Assembly (NCBI RefSeq): GCF_004764705.1
Contig: NZ_SHLX01000007.1
Span: 186,001 to 250,000, forward strand
Source of the DNA: Paenibacillus cymbidii
GTDB lineage: Bacteria > Bacillota > Bacilli > Paenibacillales > NBRC-103111
Direction of reading: 5' to 3'
DNA length: 64,000 nucleotides
Each line of letters starts with the position of its first letter. Within the stretch, counting starts at the first letter, position 1. Both the position numbers and the translations under genes were made by a program. The notes below the pieces were generated by a model. The model did no database searches and had not been told where the DNA came from. It saw nothing but the letters and a program-made list of their open reading frames with translations. Below, piece after piece: positions 52,342 to 61,526 of the stretch.

Positions 52342-54240
52342 ATGTTATCGCAAGCGTTCGAGCGGGCCGTCGCCGCCGGGGATTTGTTGCCGCGGGAACG
52401 GTTTCGGCCGTTCCCGGACGCGGCCGACCGCGAGGGCTGGTCGGCCGTCGACCCGGAGGCGGCGCGCATGTGGCTCGCCGAAGCGGAAGCCTATGCCGGC
52501 TTCGCCTGGCCCGCCTTGACGATGCAGCTGTATGCCACGTATGCCAAACAAGGCGTCATCATGGATTATTTGCACGCCTATTGGGAAAGGCGGAGCGCGC
52601 TCGGCACGCTGCTGTTCGCGGAATGCATCGAGCGGCAAGGGCGCTATCTGGAGCAAATCGTCAACGGGATCGGGGTTATTTGCGAAGAAACGACGTGGGT
52701 CGTCCCGCACCACAACGGCCGGATGAAACGCAGCGGCGCCAGCGTGCCGGACGAAGGCGATCACGAAGTCGAGCTGTTCAGTTCCGAAACAGCCGCGCTG
52801 CTTGCGGTGACGGCTTATCTGCTGCGCGAGCCGCTGCTCGCCGTCGGCGGGGAACGGGTGCTCGCGCGCATCGGCACGGAAGTACGCCGGCGCCTGCTGG
52901 AGCCGTTTATGGAATTCGACGATTATTGGTGGATGGGCTTCGCGGACGACAAGCCGCTGAACAATTGGAACCCGTGGTGCAACGGCAACGTGCTGCTCGC
53001 CTTCCTGCTGCTGGAGACGGACGAGCCTCGCCGGGTGGCGGGCATCCGCAAGGCGCTGCGCAGCCTGGACGAATATATTCGCCGGTTCCCGGCGGACGGC
53101 TGCTGCGACGAAGGGCCGATGTACTGGGGCGGCGCGGGCGGCGCTTTGATGCGGGCGCTGGAGCTGATGCAGCGGGCGACGAACGGCCGGTTGAACGTGT
53201 TCGCCGAGCCGCTCATCGGCGAGATCGGCCGCTATTATTACCGGGTTCACATCCACGACAGCCACTTCGTTTCGTTTGCGGACGGAGACGCCAAGCTGAC
53301 GGTCATGAGCATGGCCTACTTGTACGGCAAGCGGATCGGCGACGAGGCGCTGATGAAGCTGGGGGCGACGGCGCCGTTTTGCCGGCCGGACCGCTACCAG
53401 TGGTTCATCCCGTCGACGCTGCTTCTCGACTGGTTCGCGCGGGAGGAAATCAATCGGCTCGGCGCATCGGCGCCGTACGTACGCGATGCCTGGATGGCGG
53501 ACCGCCACGTCATGACGGCGCGCGAGCGCGAAGGCAGCGCACGCGGTTTGTATCTCGCCGCCAAAGGCGGTACGAATGCGGAGTCGCACAACCATAACGA
53601 CATCGGCAATTTTATCGTTTACGCCGACGGGCTGCCGGTGCTGATCGATCTTGGCACCGAAAACTACACGGCCAAGACGTTCGGCCCGCAGCGGTACGAG
53701 CTGTGGTATGTGCAATCGGCCTACCACAATGTGCCGACCGTAGGCGGCGCGATGCAGATGGCTGGCGAGCAGTTCCGCGCGGAGGAAGTCGCCTGCGCGC
53801 TTGACGCCGCCCATGCGGAGCTGCGGCTGGAGATGGCGGCGGCTTATCCGGCCGAAGCGGGCATCGTGTCGTGGCGGCGCAAGCTGCGGCTCGAACGCGG
53901 CAAAGGCAACGACGAAGGCGACTCCGGCGACGGGAGCGGCGCGTCGATCGTCGTCGACGACACGTTTGCGCTGGAGCGGCCGGCGGTGGTGGACTACACG
54001 CTGATGACTCCCTGGCAGCCGCTGTCGGACGGCATCGGCAGCTTCGTCCTTGCGCCGGAAGTCGGCCGGCCGGTGCGTTTAGGCTTCAACGCGGATGCGC
54101 TGGCGCTGAGTTGGGAAGCGATTCCGCTGGCCGACGCCCGGCTGCGGCGCAACTGGGGCGATACGGTGTATCGCGTCATCTTGCGGGAGAAGACGGCGGT
54201 GCTGCAGGGCCGCCGGGTGCTGTTGATCGAGATGGCGTAA
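52342..54240 (+). CDS. Heparinase II/III-family polysaccharide lyase-like protein
   Basis: This 632-aa protein has a helical toroid N-terminal domain (WWMGFADDKPLNNWNPWCNGNVLLAFLLLE) and a heparinase II/III beta-sandwich with ESHNHNDIGNFIVYADGLPVLIDLGTENY. The HNHND motif provides metal and substrate contacts. Such enzymes eliminate uronic-acid-containing (often sulfated) polysaccharides. There is no signal peptide, so it may act inside the cell on imported oligosaccharides. GGGAGGAACTCATTC precedes ATG 52342. It is divergent from the broken kinase-permease-sulfatase genes and is the only clearly intact gene of that locus. Confidence 0.87.
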   Translation: MLSQAFERAVAAGDLLPRERFRPFPDAADREGWSAVDPEAARMWLAEAEAYAGFAWPALTMQLYATYAKQGVIMDYLHAYWERRSALGTLLFAECIERQGRYLEQIVNGIGVICEETTWVVPHHNGRMKRSGASVPDEGDHEVELFSSETAALLAVTAYLLREPLLAVGGERVLARIGTEVRRRLLEPFMEFDDYWWMGFADDKPLNNWNPWCNGNVLLAFLLLETDEPRRVAGIRKALRSLDEYIRRFPADGCCDEGPMYWGGAGGALMRALELMQRATNGRLNVFAEPLIGEIGRYYYRVHIHDSHFVSFADGDAKLTVMSMAYLYGKRIGDEALMKLGATAPFCRPDRYQWFIPSTLLLDWFAREEINRLGASAPYVRDAWMADRHVMTAREREGSARGLYLAAKGGTNAESHNHNDIGNFIVYADGLPVLIDLGTENYTAKTFGPQRYELWYVQSAYHNVPTVGGAMQMAGEQFRAEEVACALDAAHAELRLEMAAAYPAEAGIVSWRRKLRLERGKGNDEGDSGDGSGASIVVDDTFALERPAVVDYTLMTPWQPLSDGIGSFVLAPEVGRPVRLGFNADALALSWEAIPLADARLRRNWGDTVYRVILREKTAVLQGRRVLLIEMA

Positions 54241-54255
54241 GCGAAGGCGGCCAAC

Positions 54256-54443
54256 CCAAATAGCTCATGAAAAATGGCTTATTTGCCCGATTTCGCCCGC
54301 CTTGTCGGAAATATCCAGTGAAAACACTGGCTATCTCAACCCTGAAGCCTCAAAATCGACCTTTTTAAAGAAATAGCCAGTGATTTCACTGGCTATTTCT
54401 TATGGACCGCCCGTTTTTAGCGAAATAGGCAATAAAATATGGC
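54256..54443. repeat. Four-hairpin intergenic repeat element, copy C (reverse orientation)
   Basis: Hairpins appear in reverse order: AATAGCTCATG…ATGGCTTATT, CCAGTG-AAAA-CACTGG, CCAGTG-ATTT-CACTGG, and AAATAGGC…ATGGCCAA. The two central stems are perfect. It lies between the convergent heparinase-like and pentapeptide genes. Confidence 0.88.
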
Positions 54444-54957
54444 CAATTGCTCAGGGGGCTTGATCGGAGCGGCACAAAAGCGAATTTGTTCGTTGGCGGA
54501 TGGGGGAATGGCGCGCATGAAGCAAAGTGTCTGGACCATGACAGTCGGGCCTCCCTCATAAGGCCAGCCCCCCTCGCACCGGCCCGCCCCACTGGCGGCT
54601 TGGCAGTTCTCATTATCTGTGGCTTCAGCGAATATTGACCAGAGCTTCCGCCTGTTACCCGAAACGTCGGCCGCCAACGGTCACATCCGCGGCAATTCGT
54701 CCCGGTCTTGCTACCGTCAGTTGATAAGTGCTTCATTCGCGCGGAGAAACCTTCGGCGCCCAAGTCGGTCTCCCCAAGCGGAAGCAGCTCGGTATGCAAT
54801 CTCGCCAACGCCACCACCCGTTCCTCCAACTGGTCCAAAAGTCGCGCGCCCCCATAACGGTTCGAAGTGGTCGGAGACGATCACGTCAGGCTGCAGCTTC
54901 CGGTAATAGGCGGCGCTTTTCTTGATTTTATACTTTCTGTCCCGACAAGTGAACACA
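54444..54957. other. Gap without a recognisable gene, including extended flank of repeat C
   Basis: Positions 54444-54530 carry the flank shared with copies A and B (CTTGATCGGAGCGGC, AAAAGCGAATTTGTTCG, GGCGCGCATGAAGCAAAG). The remainder has short open frames on both strands, none with a ribosome binding site or a recognisable domain. It may be remnant DNA. Confidence 0.6.
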
Positions 54958-54988
54958 AACGGTCCCGGCTTCTACAGCCAGGACCGTT
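54958..54988 (-). terminator. Terminator of the pentapeptide-repeat operon
   Basis: On the minus strand AACGGTCCTGGCT pairs with AGCCGGGACCGTT around a short loop, followed by TGTGTT. It lies 27 bases after the second pentapeptide gene. Confidence 0.75.
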
Positions 54989-55015
54989 TCGGCTATCGGC
55001 ACCGTTCGACACCGC

Positions 55016-55621
55016 TCATTCCACCTTTGCGCCGTACGCGCGCAGGAAAACGACCGCCTGGGAGGCATCCATCCGGGTGCCCTTGACGTCAAACGACTTG
55101 AAGTCAACGCCGTCGAGAATTGCGCCGCGCAGATCGGCCCCTTGCAGCTCGGATTTGGCCAGAACGGCGCGTGTGAAGTCGCAGTCCCGCAGATCGGACT
55201 TGCCCAGGTTGCTTTCATACAGATCCGCTTCGACAAAACGGATGTGCCGCAAATCCTGCTTCACCAACCGCGCATGCCGGAGGTTCGTGTATGACCAGTC
55301 GCCTTTGAGCAGCGTGATGCCGTCCAGCTTCGCCCGGGAGAAATCCGAGCCCGTCATCTTGCAGTCGACGAAACGGGCGACGAACAGGTTGGCCTCGGCG
55401 AACCGGCAGTTTTCAAACGCCGATTCCGTGTGTACCGATGCGTTCAGCGTAGCGCCGCGGAAATCGCATTTAACGAACCGGCAGCCTGTGGTGCCGATCT
55501 CTTCCAGGGAGGCGTAGGCGAACCTGCATTGTTCAAACTGGCAGCGAATAAATTCGCTTTCCCGGAGGTCCCGCCCGCTGAAATCGACCGCGTCAAAATG
55601 TTGTTCGATATGCCGCTCCAT
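55016..55621 (-). CDS. Pentapeptide-repeat protein (second of a tandem pair)
   Basis: This 201-aa soluble protein is built of A(D/N)LXX-type repeats forming a right-handed quadrilateral helix (for example DFSGRDLRESEFIRCQFEQCRF, ADLYESNLGKSDLRDCDFTRAVLAKSELQGADLRGA). Size and repeat phase resemble Qnr/McbG/AlbG-type DNA-mimic proteins that protect DNA gyrase from toxins or quinolones; many family members have other roles. It ends DASQAVVFLRAYGAKVE. It is 18 bases downstream of its partner gene. Confidence 0.85.
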   Translation of the reverse strand: MERHIEQHFDAVDFSGRDLRESEFIRCQFEQCRFAYASLEEIGTTGCRFVKCDFRGATLNASVHTESAFENCRFAEANLFVARFVDCKMTGSDFSRAKLDGITLLKGDWSYTNLRHARLVKQDLRHIRFVEADLYESNLGKSDLRDCDFTRAVLAKSELQGADLRGAILDGVDFKSFDVKGTRMDASQAVVFLRAYGAKVE

Positions 55622-55639
55622 CCGTATGCCTCCGATCGA

Positions 55640-56293
55640 TTATTTGACGACAACGCCGAGCAAGCCGACGAACGAGGCCGCTTGCTGCGCGGATACGATG
55701 CAGCCTTTCACATTTTCGATGTCGACCTTAATACCCGCAAACTCGCAATCGCTCAGGTCGATTCCTGCCAGCTTCGTTCCCGCCATATTCGCCTGGTCGA
55801 TACGGCAGGCGGAGAAGGTCGTTTTGCCAAGGCCGGCATGAAAATAGTCGGCGCCGACCAGCGAGCTGCGCTCGAACGTTGCTTGCCGAAAATCGGCAAA
55901 CCGGAACGAAGCGTAATCGCCGACACAATCGATGAACCGAACGTTGCGGAATTTGCTCCCGGTGAAGTCCGTCCCGATCAGCTTGCAGTTGCGGAACACC
56001 GTGCGGTGAAGGAACGATTCGGTCAGCACCGTATTGGACAGATCGCAGCTATCAAAAAAGACATCCGTCAGCTCCATGCCGGTGAACGAACATGACGTGA
56101 ACGTTACATGCCGAAAAATAAATTGCTCGAACGATACTTTGTGCGCTTCCTGCTCTTCGATCGTAATGCCGCTGACGCTGCCGAGCTGAAAGTCATCCTT
56201 CGCGCGGAACCGGACTCCTTCCAGCGCCACATTCGGCAGCTCGGCCGGCCATTGCGGCGGTTCTAGTTTCGTTTCCTTCTTGGCGGCTTTCAT
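55640..56293 (-). CDS. Pentapeptide-repeat protein (first of a tandem pair)
   Basis: This 217-aa protein starts with a charged MKAAKKETKLEPPQWPAELPN and a non-repeat segment, then pentapeptide coils (FTSCSFTGMELTDVFFDSCDLSNTVLTESFLHRTVFRNC, DQANMAGTKLAGIDLSDCEFAG). It ends SAQQAASFVGLLGVVVK, like its downstream partner's DASQAVVFLRAYG. The shared C-terminal motif suggests a duplicated pair that may heterodimerise; Qnr-type proteins dimerise through their C-termini. The length (217 versus 218 for Qnr) is suggestive, but function is not established. Confidence 0.85.
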   Translation of the reverse strand: MKAAKKETKLEPPQWPAELPNVALEGVRFRAKDDFQLGSVSGITIEEQEAHKVSFEQFIFRHVTFTSCSFTGMELTDVFFDSCDLSNTVLTESFLHRTVFRNCKLIGTDFTGSKFRNVRFIDCVGDYASFRFADFRQATFERSSLVGADYFHAGLGKTTFSACRIDQANMAGTKLAGIDLSDCEFAGIKVDIENVKGCIVSAQQAASFVGLLGVVVK

Positions 56294-56401
56294 GCCTCCT
56301 CCTTCGTTTCGCGCGCGATCCGCGAATTGGCGATGGTTGCCTCCATTTATTATAGCGGCCCGGCGGCAAATTCCTATCGGATCGGCTCAGGACGCGGCGG
56401 C

Positions 56402-56827
56402 TTACCCGATATCGAGCCTCGGGGCACTGGCAACGCACTGCGGATTCGCAATCGCCTGCCGGATTTTGCGCACCATCGACCAGGCGGTTTCGTAGTTGAT
56501 GTCGAGTTGATCGGCGATTCGTGCCGTTCGAACTTCCGTTTCCTGGACGAGCAAATAAATCGCCGCAAACCATGTGGTGATGTCGGTGTGCGTCTTTTCG
56601 AATATCGTGCCGACGGTAAGCGTCGTCTGCCGGCCGCAGCGCTTGCATTCGTACAGCGGGTAAGTGCGCGTGGTAATGACATAATAAGCCGTATGGCGGC
56701 ACTTGGCGCAGCGGAACCCTTCCGGCCATTTCAACCGGAACAGATACTCCAGGCAAGACCTTTCGGTCAAAAAATGCTGCTGATACTGGGTCCATGTTAT
56801 CAAAGGTTGATTCGTCAAAACCGTCAC
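56402..56827 (-). CDS. Orphan IS1595-type transposase N-terminal (zinc-ribbon/HTH) protein
   Basis: This protein of about 141 residues has the zinc ribbon of IS1595-type transposases (RLKWPEGFRCAKCRHTAYYVITTRTYPLYECKRCGRQTTLTVGTIFEKTHT) and the following helix-turn-helix (TARIADQLDINYETAWSMVRKIRQAI). It stops before the DDE catalytic domain, and no such domain or inverted repeat follows. It is either a truncated insertion sequence or a domesticated DNA-binding protein. The start is uncertain (GTG 56827, TTG 56818 or upstream ATG 56920). Confidence 0.7.
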   Translation of the reverse strand: MTVLTNQPLITWTQYQQHFLTERSCLEYLFRLKWPEGFRCAKCRHTAYYVITTRTYPLYECKRCGRQTTLTVGTIFEKTHTDITTWFAAIYLLVQETEVRTARIADQLDINYETAWSMVRKIRQAIANPQCVASAPRLDIG

Positions 56828-57006
56828 CGCCAGAACATATGTTTGTTCCAGTGTACCACGGATCGTTTCGCGATGCCAAGGCGGGCCGCAAATGCGCCAG
56901 TGCTGTTTTTTATACCCCATGCCTGAAAATCGATGAAATCGCCATGCCCTCGTTGTGGTAAAATAGGAGCGCTGCCTGCATCCATCCGACCACCGAGGTG
57001 AACGAC

Positions 57007-59370
57007 ATGAGGCAATTTCCGCCTGCGAACGGGCGCATCTTCAGAAGAATTATCGTCTCGGCCACGTTGCTCGTCGTGTCGGTTATTTTGACGCTGTCGT
57101 TCGTGCTTTACGTCAATTTCGAAAAAATCGGCGTTCGCCTCGTCTCGGACGCCAAGCTGTCGACATTGTCGCAGATCAGCTACAGCGCCGACTACATGAA
57201 CGACACCGTCAAAAGCTTTGCCGCCTCCATCTACCTGGACCCGGCCAACCTCCCGCTGATGTACGGCACAAGCGAAAATTTCGACAGCGTCGTCGCGCAG
57301 ATGAAAACGATCACGACAATCGCGGGCGGCTCGCCGTACATCAACTCCGTATACGTTTACAACGGCACGCTGGAACGGTTTTATTCGACCCGCGGCACGA
57401 TGATGAGCGACGAGCGCGATTTTACCGACCGCGGCCTCGTGAACGTCATCCATAGCGGCGCGCTGACCGCGGACAAACATTTCCGCCCGTTTCTGCGCAA
57501 GCTGCCGATGAACGCCTATACGCCCGACAGCAACTATACGTTCAACGCGTTTACCTATTTTTTGTACGATTTTTTTGACGATAACCAGAAAATCAAGGGC
57601 GCCATCATCATCAACGTCAAAGTCGACTATTTAGCGCAAATGGTCAGCGCGCTTTCGGCCAAAACGTCGGTCGCGCCGAATGAAACGTACATCATGAACG
57701 AAGAAGGCAAGCTGTTCACCCAAACGAACGCCTCCTACGACTGGAGCGACCCGACCGAAGAAACGTTTCTGCGGCAAGCGATCGCGGCGCAAACGAATGC
57801 CGGCTACTACGTTTCGGACAGGGACGGCGACAAGGTGCTCGTCACTTACGCCGTATCGGACGAAACGAACTGGCGGTTCGTCAACGTCACGCCGTACCGC
57901 GACGTCATCAGCGACATCGAACGGATGAAGCGGCAAACGGTGTGGGTGTGCGCGATTATTTTGGCCGCGGGCTTCCTGCTCGCTTCCATTATGGCCAGCT
58001 ACCTGTACGCGCCGATCCGCGTCTTTACCCGCCGCATCGCCAAGCTGGCCGGCGTGAACGAACATGAGACGGGACCGGACGAACTGCGCTTTCTGACCGG
58101 CGTCTTCGAAGGCAGCGTGGAGAAGGCGCAAGCCGGCGAGGCGCTCAAGCGCGAGAACCAGGCGATTCAGCGCCAGGAAGCGCTGCGGGCGCTGCTGACC
58201 GACGCGACGGTGACGGCCGAACAGATGGCCCGCGTGTTCGCCAAGTACGACATCCCGCTGTCGCCGGAGCTGCCGCATATTTTGTTCCTCGTGCAGATCG
58301 ACGATGCGGCCGCGTTCAGCCGGCGTTTCAGCACTTCCGACCAGCAGCTGCTGCGCTTCGCGATCGGCAACGTGGCGTGCGAGGCGGCGATGAAAGTGCT
58401 GCTGCAGCAGGCGGTTGTCATGAACGAGCAGGAAATCGTCGTCGTCGTGCAGCCGTCAGGGCCGGCGGACAAGCAGTTCGGCAAACTGACGGAGGCGCTG
58501 CGGCAAGTCCAGTGTTGGTCGGCGAACCATCTGCAGCTGAGCTTGTCCGCGGCGATGAGTTACGTCTCCGGCAGCCTGACCGAGCTGGCGCAATCGTACC
58601 AGGAGGCGCTCAACGTATCGCGCTACCGGCTGCTGTACGGCCACGGTTCGATCCTGTCTCCCGAAGCGCTGAGCACAGTCGAACACGACGGCTTCGTGCC
58701 GCCGCAGTCGCTTGAGCAGCAGCTCGACGACCAGTTGACGCTGGGCAAAAGCGAGGAAGCGATCGACACGTACCGGCGAATTATCGCCTATGTGTCCGGC
58801 TACTCTTACGACGTCATCACCACATACACGCTGCATCTCGCCTATGTGGTGTACCGCAAAGCGAATGAACTCGGCCTGGCCGATTCGCACGGCACAACGC
58901 TCGATTACGCGCGGTTTACACAGCTGATTTTTGCCGCGGAAACGCTCGAGCAGATGAACGGCCCGTTCATCGAGCTGATTACGCGCATCGGCGAAAGCGC
59001 GAGCCAAACCAAATACGTGCGCAAACACGCGCTCGCCGAAAAAGTGGCCGGCATCGTGATGGCCAACTATGCCGACAAAACGTTGTGCCAGGAAAGCATC
59101 GCCGGTACGATTAACATTTCCAAAGATTATTTGGGCAAACTGTTCCGGGAAGCGTACGGCAAGTCGATTGCCGAACATATTTCGGAAACCCGGCTGAACA
59201 AGGCAGCCGCCATGCTGGCCAGCGAAGACGGCAGCTTGACCGACCTGCTCGAACGGATCGGCTGGGAGAACAAAAACTATTTCTACACCCAGTTCAAAGC
59301 CAAGTTCGGCGTTACCACCAGCGAATACCGGGCGATGCACAAAGGCTCCCCGCCCTCCAAAAACCAGTAA
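57007..59370 (+). CDS. Membrane-anchored AraC/YesN-type transcriptional regulator
   Basis: This 787-aa regulator has TM1 (IIVSATLLVVSVILTLSFVLYV), a Cache-like extracellular sensor (about 40-290) and TM2 (TVWVCAIILAAGFLLASIMASYLYAPI). A cytoplasmic linker and a C-terminal AraC domain follow (SIAGTINISKDYLGKLFREAYGKSIAEHI, SLTDLLERIGWENKNYFYTQFKAKFGVTTSEYRAM). ATG 57007 follows GAGGTGAACGAC; an upstream GTG lies inside that site. A terminator follows the gene, so the importer downstream has its own promoter, yet proximity indicates control of it. Confidence 0.92.
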   Translation: MRQFPPANGRIFRRIIVSATLLVVSVILTLSFVLYVNFEKIGVRLVSDAKLSTLSQISYSADYMNDTVKSFAASIYLDPANLPLMYGTSENFDSVVAQMKTITTIAGGSPYINSVYVYNGTLERFYSTRGTMMSDERDFTDRGLVNVIHSGALTADKHFRPFLRKLPMNAYTPDSNYTFNAFTYFLYDFFDDNQKIKGAIIINVKVDYLAQMVSALSAKTSVAPNETYIMNEEGKLFTQTNASYDWSDPTEETFLRQAIAAQTNAGYYVSDRDGDKVLVTYAVSDETNWRFVNVTPYRDVISDIERMKRQTVWVCAIILAAGFLLASIMASYLYAPIRVFTRRIAKLAGVNEHETGPDELRFLTGVFEGSVEKAQAGEALKRENQAIQRQEALRALLTDATVTAEQMARVFAKYDIPLSPELPHILFLVQIDDAAAFSRRFSTSDQQLLRFAIGNVACEAAMKVLLQQAVVMNEQEIVVVVQPSGPADKQFGKLTEALRQVQCWSANHLQLSLSAAMSYVSGSLTELAQSYQEALNVSRYRLLYGHGSILSPEALSTVEHDGFVPPQSLEQQLDDQLTLGKSEEAIDTYRRIIAYVSGYSYDVITTYTLHLAYVVYRKANELGLADSHGTTLDYARFTQLIFAAETLEQMNGPFIELITRIGESASQTKYVRKHALAEKVAGIVMANYADKTLCQESIAGTINISKDYLGKLFREAYGKSIAEHISETRLNKAAAMLASEDGSLTDLLERIGWENKNYFYTQFKAKFGVTTSEYRAMHKGSPPSKNQ

Positions 59371-59410
59371 AACCGTTTGGAAACCGGCGAAAACCCGGAT
59401 CTTAAACAAC

Positions 59411-59449
59411 GTTGCTCCCATTTAAACTTGTCGGGGGCAGCTTTTTTTT
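59411..59449 (+). terminator. Rho-independent terminator after the YesN-type regulator
   Basis: GTTGCTCCC pairs with GGGGGCAGC (two G-U pairs), followed by a run of eight T. It separates the regulator from the importer operon. Confidence 0.85.
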
Positions 59450-59549
59450 GCCATGATAAAGGAGCCCCGCCGGACCGGACCGGCACGATTGACACAGCCG
59501 GAACCGGATCAGGTTGGGCCGGGCGAAACAGCGAAAGGTGGAACGTCAG

Positions 59550-60539
59550 ATGAAATCAGTACCCCGCGGCGGACAGACGCCAGCGCGAACCGGTCCGACC
59601 TTGTTCACCGGAGCGGTTGCCGCGTTTGCCGGCATCGTCCGCGAATCGCGCAAAAACAAATGGCTGCTGTTCATGGCAGCGCCCGGCTTGCTCGCGCTTC
59701 TCGTCATCTCGTATTTGCCCATGTTCGGCCTGGTCATCGCGTTCAAAAAGTTTCGCAGCGATAAAGGCATCTGGGGCAGCGATTGGGTCGGCTTCGACAA
59801 TTTCAAATTTTTGTTCGCCAACAACGATGCCTGGCACATCACGTTCAACACGTTGTACCTCAACGCGTTGTTCATCGCGACCGGCACGATTGCGGCGCTG
59901 GTCGTCGCCATTCTGATGAACGAAGTGCGCAGCAAGCTGGCGGTCAAAATTTATCAATCGACGCTGTTCTTCCCTTACTTCCTCTCCTGGGTCATCGTCG
60001 GCTACTTTGTGTTCGCGCTGCTCAATTACGACAATGGCTTCATCAACAGCACCTTAAACGCATTCGGCGCCGAATCGGTGCAATGGTTCGGTTTGCCGAA
60101 GGACTGGCCGGCCATTCTGGTGCTCGTTTCGCTCTGGAAAACAACCGGCTATACGAGCCTGATCTACTTTGCCGGCATTATCGGCATCAATCCCGAATAT
60201 TACGAAGCCGCCCGCATCGACGGCGCAAGCAAGTGGCAGCAAATGACGCGCATCACGCTTCCGCTCGTCAGCCATCTGATCGTCATCATGGTGCTGCTGG
60301 CGATCGGCCGCATTTTTTATGCCGACTTCGGCCTGTTCTACAACGTCACGCAAAACAATCCGATCCTGTACAGCACGACCGATGTAATCGATACTTACGT
60401 CTTCCGCGCCCTGCGCAAGCTGGGGGACATCGGCATGGCGTCGGCGGCGGGCTTTTACCAATCGGTTGTCGGCTTCTTCCTGATCGTAGTCTGCAACTGG
60501 CTGGTGCGCAAGTTCGACAAAGACCGGGCGTTGTTCTAA
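59550..60539 (+). CDS. LplB-type carbohydrate ABC transporter permease
   Basis: This 329-aa six-helix importer subunit has a 45-residue cytoplasmic N-terminus, a first helix KWLLFMAAPGLLALLVISYLPMFGLVIAF and EAA loop EAARIDGASKWQQMTRITLPLVSHL. ATG 59550 follows AAAGGTGG by eight bases. The next permease starts 19 bases after its stop. The class imports complex oligosaccharides and relies on a shared ATPase encoded elsewhere. Confidence 0.92.
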   Translation: MKSVPRGGQTPARTGPTLFTGAVAAFAGIVRESRKNKWLLFMAAPGLLALLVISYLPMFGLVIAFKKFRSDKGIWGSDWVGFDNFKFLFANNDAWHITFNTLYLNALFIATGTIAALVVAILMNEVRSKLAVKIYQSTLFFPYFLSWVIVGYFVFALLNYDNGFINSTLNAFGAESVQWFGLPKDWPAILVLVSLWKTTGYTSLIYFAGIIGINPEYYEAARIDGASKWQQMTRITLPLVSHLIVIMVLLAIGRIFYADFGLFYNVTQNNPILYSTTDVIDTYVFRALRKLGDIGMASAAGFYQSVVGFFLIVVCNWLVRKFDKDRALF

Positions 60540-60558
60540 ATGAAAGGAAGTGCCGCTG

Positions 60559-61431
60559 TTGACCACCATGCCGGATAAAATCGCCCGCGCCTTCATCCAT
60601 CTGCTGTTTATTGTGCTGTCGTTATTGTGTCTGATTCCGATCATACTCGTCATTTCGGCTTCCTTGACCGAAGAAACGAACATCGCCATTCACGGTTATA
60701 CGCTGTGGCCGTCGAAGTTTTCGTCCTTCGCCTACGAATATTTGCTGCACGACCCGACGCAGATCGTCCGCGCTTACGGCGTCACGATTTTCGTCACCGT
60801 CGTCGGCACGGCGCTCAGCCTGCTGATCTCGTCGCTCCTTGCCTACGTGCTGTCGCGCAAGGATTTCAAATTCCGCGGCGCCTTTTCGTTCTACGTGTTT
60901 TTTACAATGCTGTTTAACGGCGGCCTTGTGCCGACCTATCTCGTCATGACCAAGATGCTGCATCTGGGCAACAGCGTCTGGGCGCTGATCGTTCCGTATT
61001 TGGTGATGCCGTTTTTCGTGCTGCTGCTGCGCACCTATTTTACCGAAATTCCCGATTCCCTGATTGAATGCGCCAAGATCGAAGGCGCCGGGGAAATTCG
61101 CATCTTCCGCTCGGTCATCTTGCCGCTGTCGCTTCCGGCGCTGGCCACAGTGGGGCTGTTCATCATCCTGATGTACTGGAACGACTGGTTCCTCGCCCTG
61201 CTGTACGTATCCGGCAAATCGAGCCTGTACCCGCTGCAATATTTGTTGTACGCCGTCATGGAGAACCTCAACATGATCAAGGCGATGCCGATGGCGGCCA
61301 ACGTCGTCATGCCCGGCGAAACGGCGCGAATGGCCATGGCCGTGCTGGCGACCGGACCGATCATGTTTGCGTTCCTGTTCGTGCAGCGCTTCTTCGTCAA
61401 AGGCTTGACGCTTGGTTCCATCAAAGGGTAA
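60559..61431 (+). CDS. LplC/YtcP-type carbohydrate ABC transporter permease
   Basis: This permease of about 290 residues has helices starting AFIHLLFIVLSLLCLIPIILVISASLTEE and EAA loop SLIECAKIEGAGEIRIFRSVILPLSLP, ending FFVKGLTLGSIKG. TTG 60559 lies eight bases after AAAGGAAG; ATG 60568 is too far from it. It pairs with the upstream LplB-type permease and the downstream binding lipoprotein. Confidence 0.92.
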   Translation: MTTMPDKIARAFIHLLFIVLSLLCLIPIILVISASLTEETNIAIHGYTLWPSKFSSFAYEYLLHDPTQIVRAYGVTIFVTVVGTALSLLISSLLAYVLSRKDFKFRGAFSFYVFFTMLFNGGLVPTYLVMTKMLHLGNSVWALIVPYLVMPFFVLLLRTYFTEIPDSLIECAKIEGAGEIRIFRSVILPLSLPALATVGLFIILMYWNDWFLALLYVSGKSSLYPLQYLLYAVMENLNMIKAMPMAANVVMPGETARMAMAVLATGPIMFAFLFVQRFFVKGLTLGSIKG

Positions 61432-61526
61432 GACCGCTTACTTCCGGTGACAATTCGGTACCGCGGACCGATTGCACATATACAGAGCAGGAACACGATG
61501 ATCGATCAAACGGGGAGGAAATGCAA

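Noticed and set aside
54386-54838. 150-codon minus-strand frame after the heparinase-like gene
   Set aside because: It is built largely from the hairpin repeat and its flank, with no recognisable protein family.
56402-56827. Complete insertion sequence
   Set aside because: No DDE catalytic domain, no terminal inverted repeats and no target duplication were seen.
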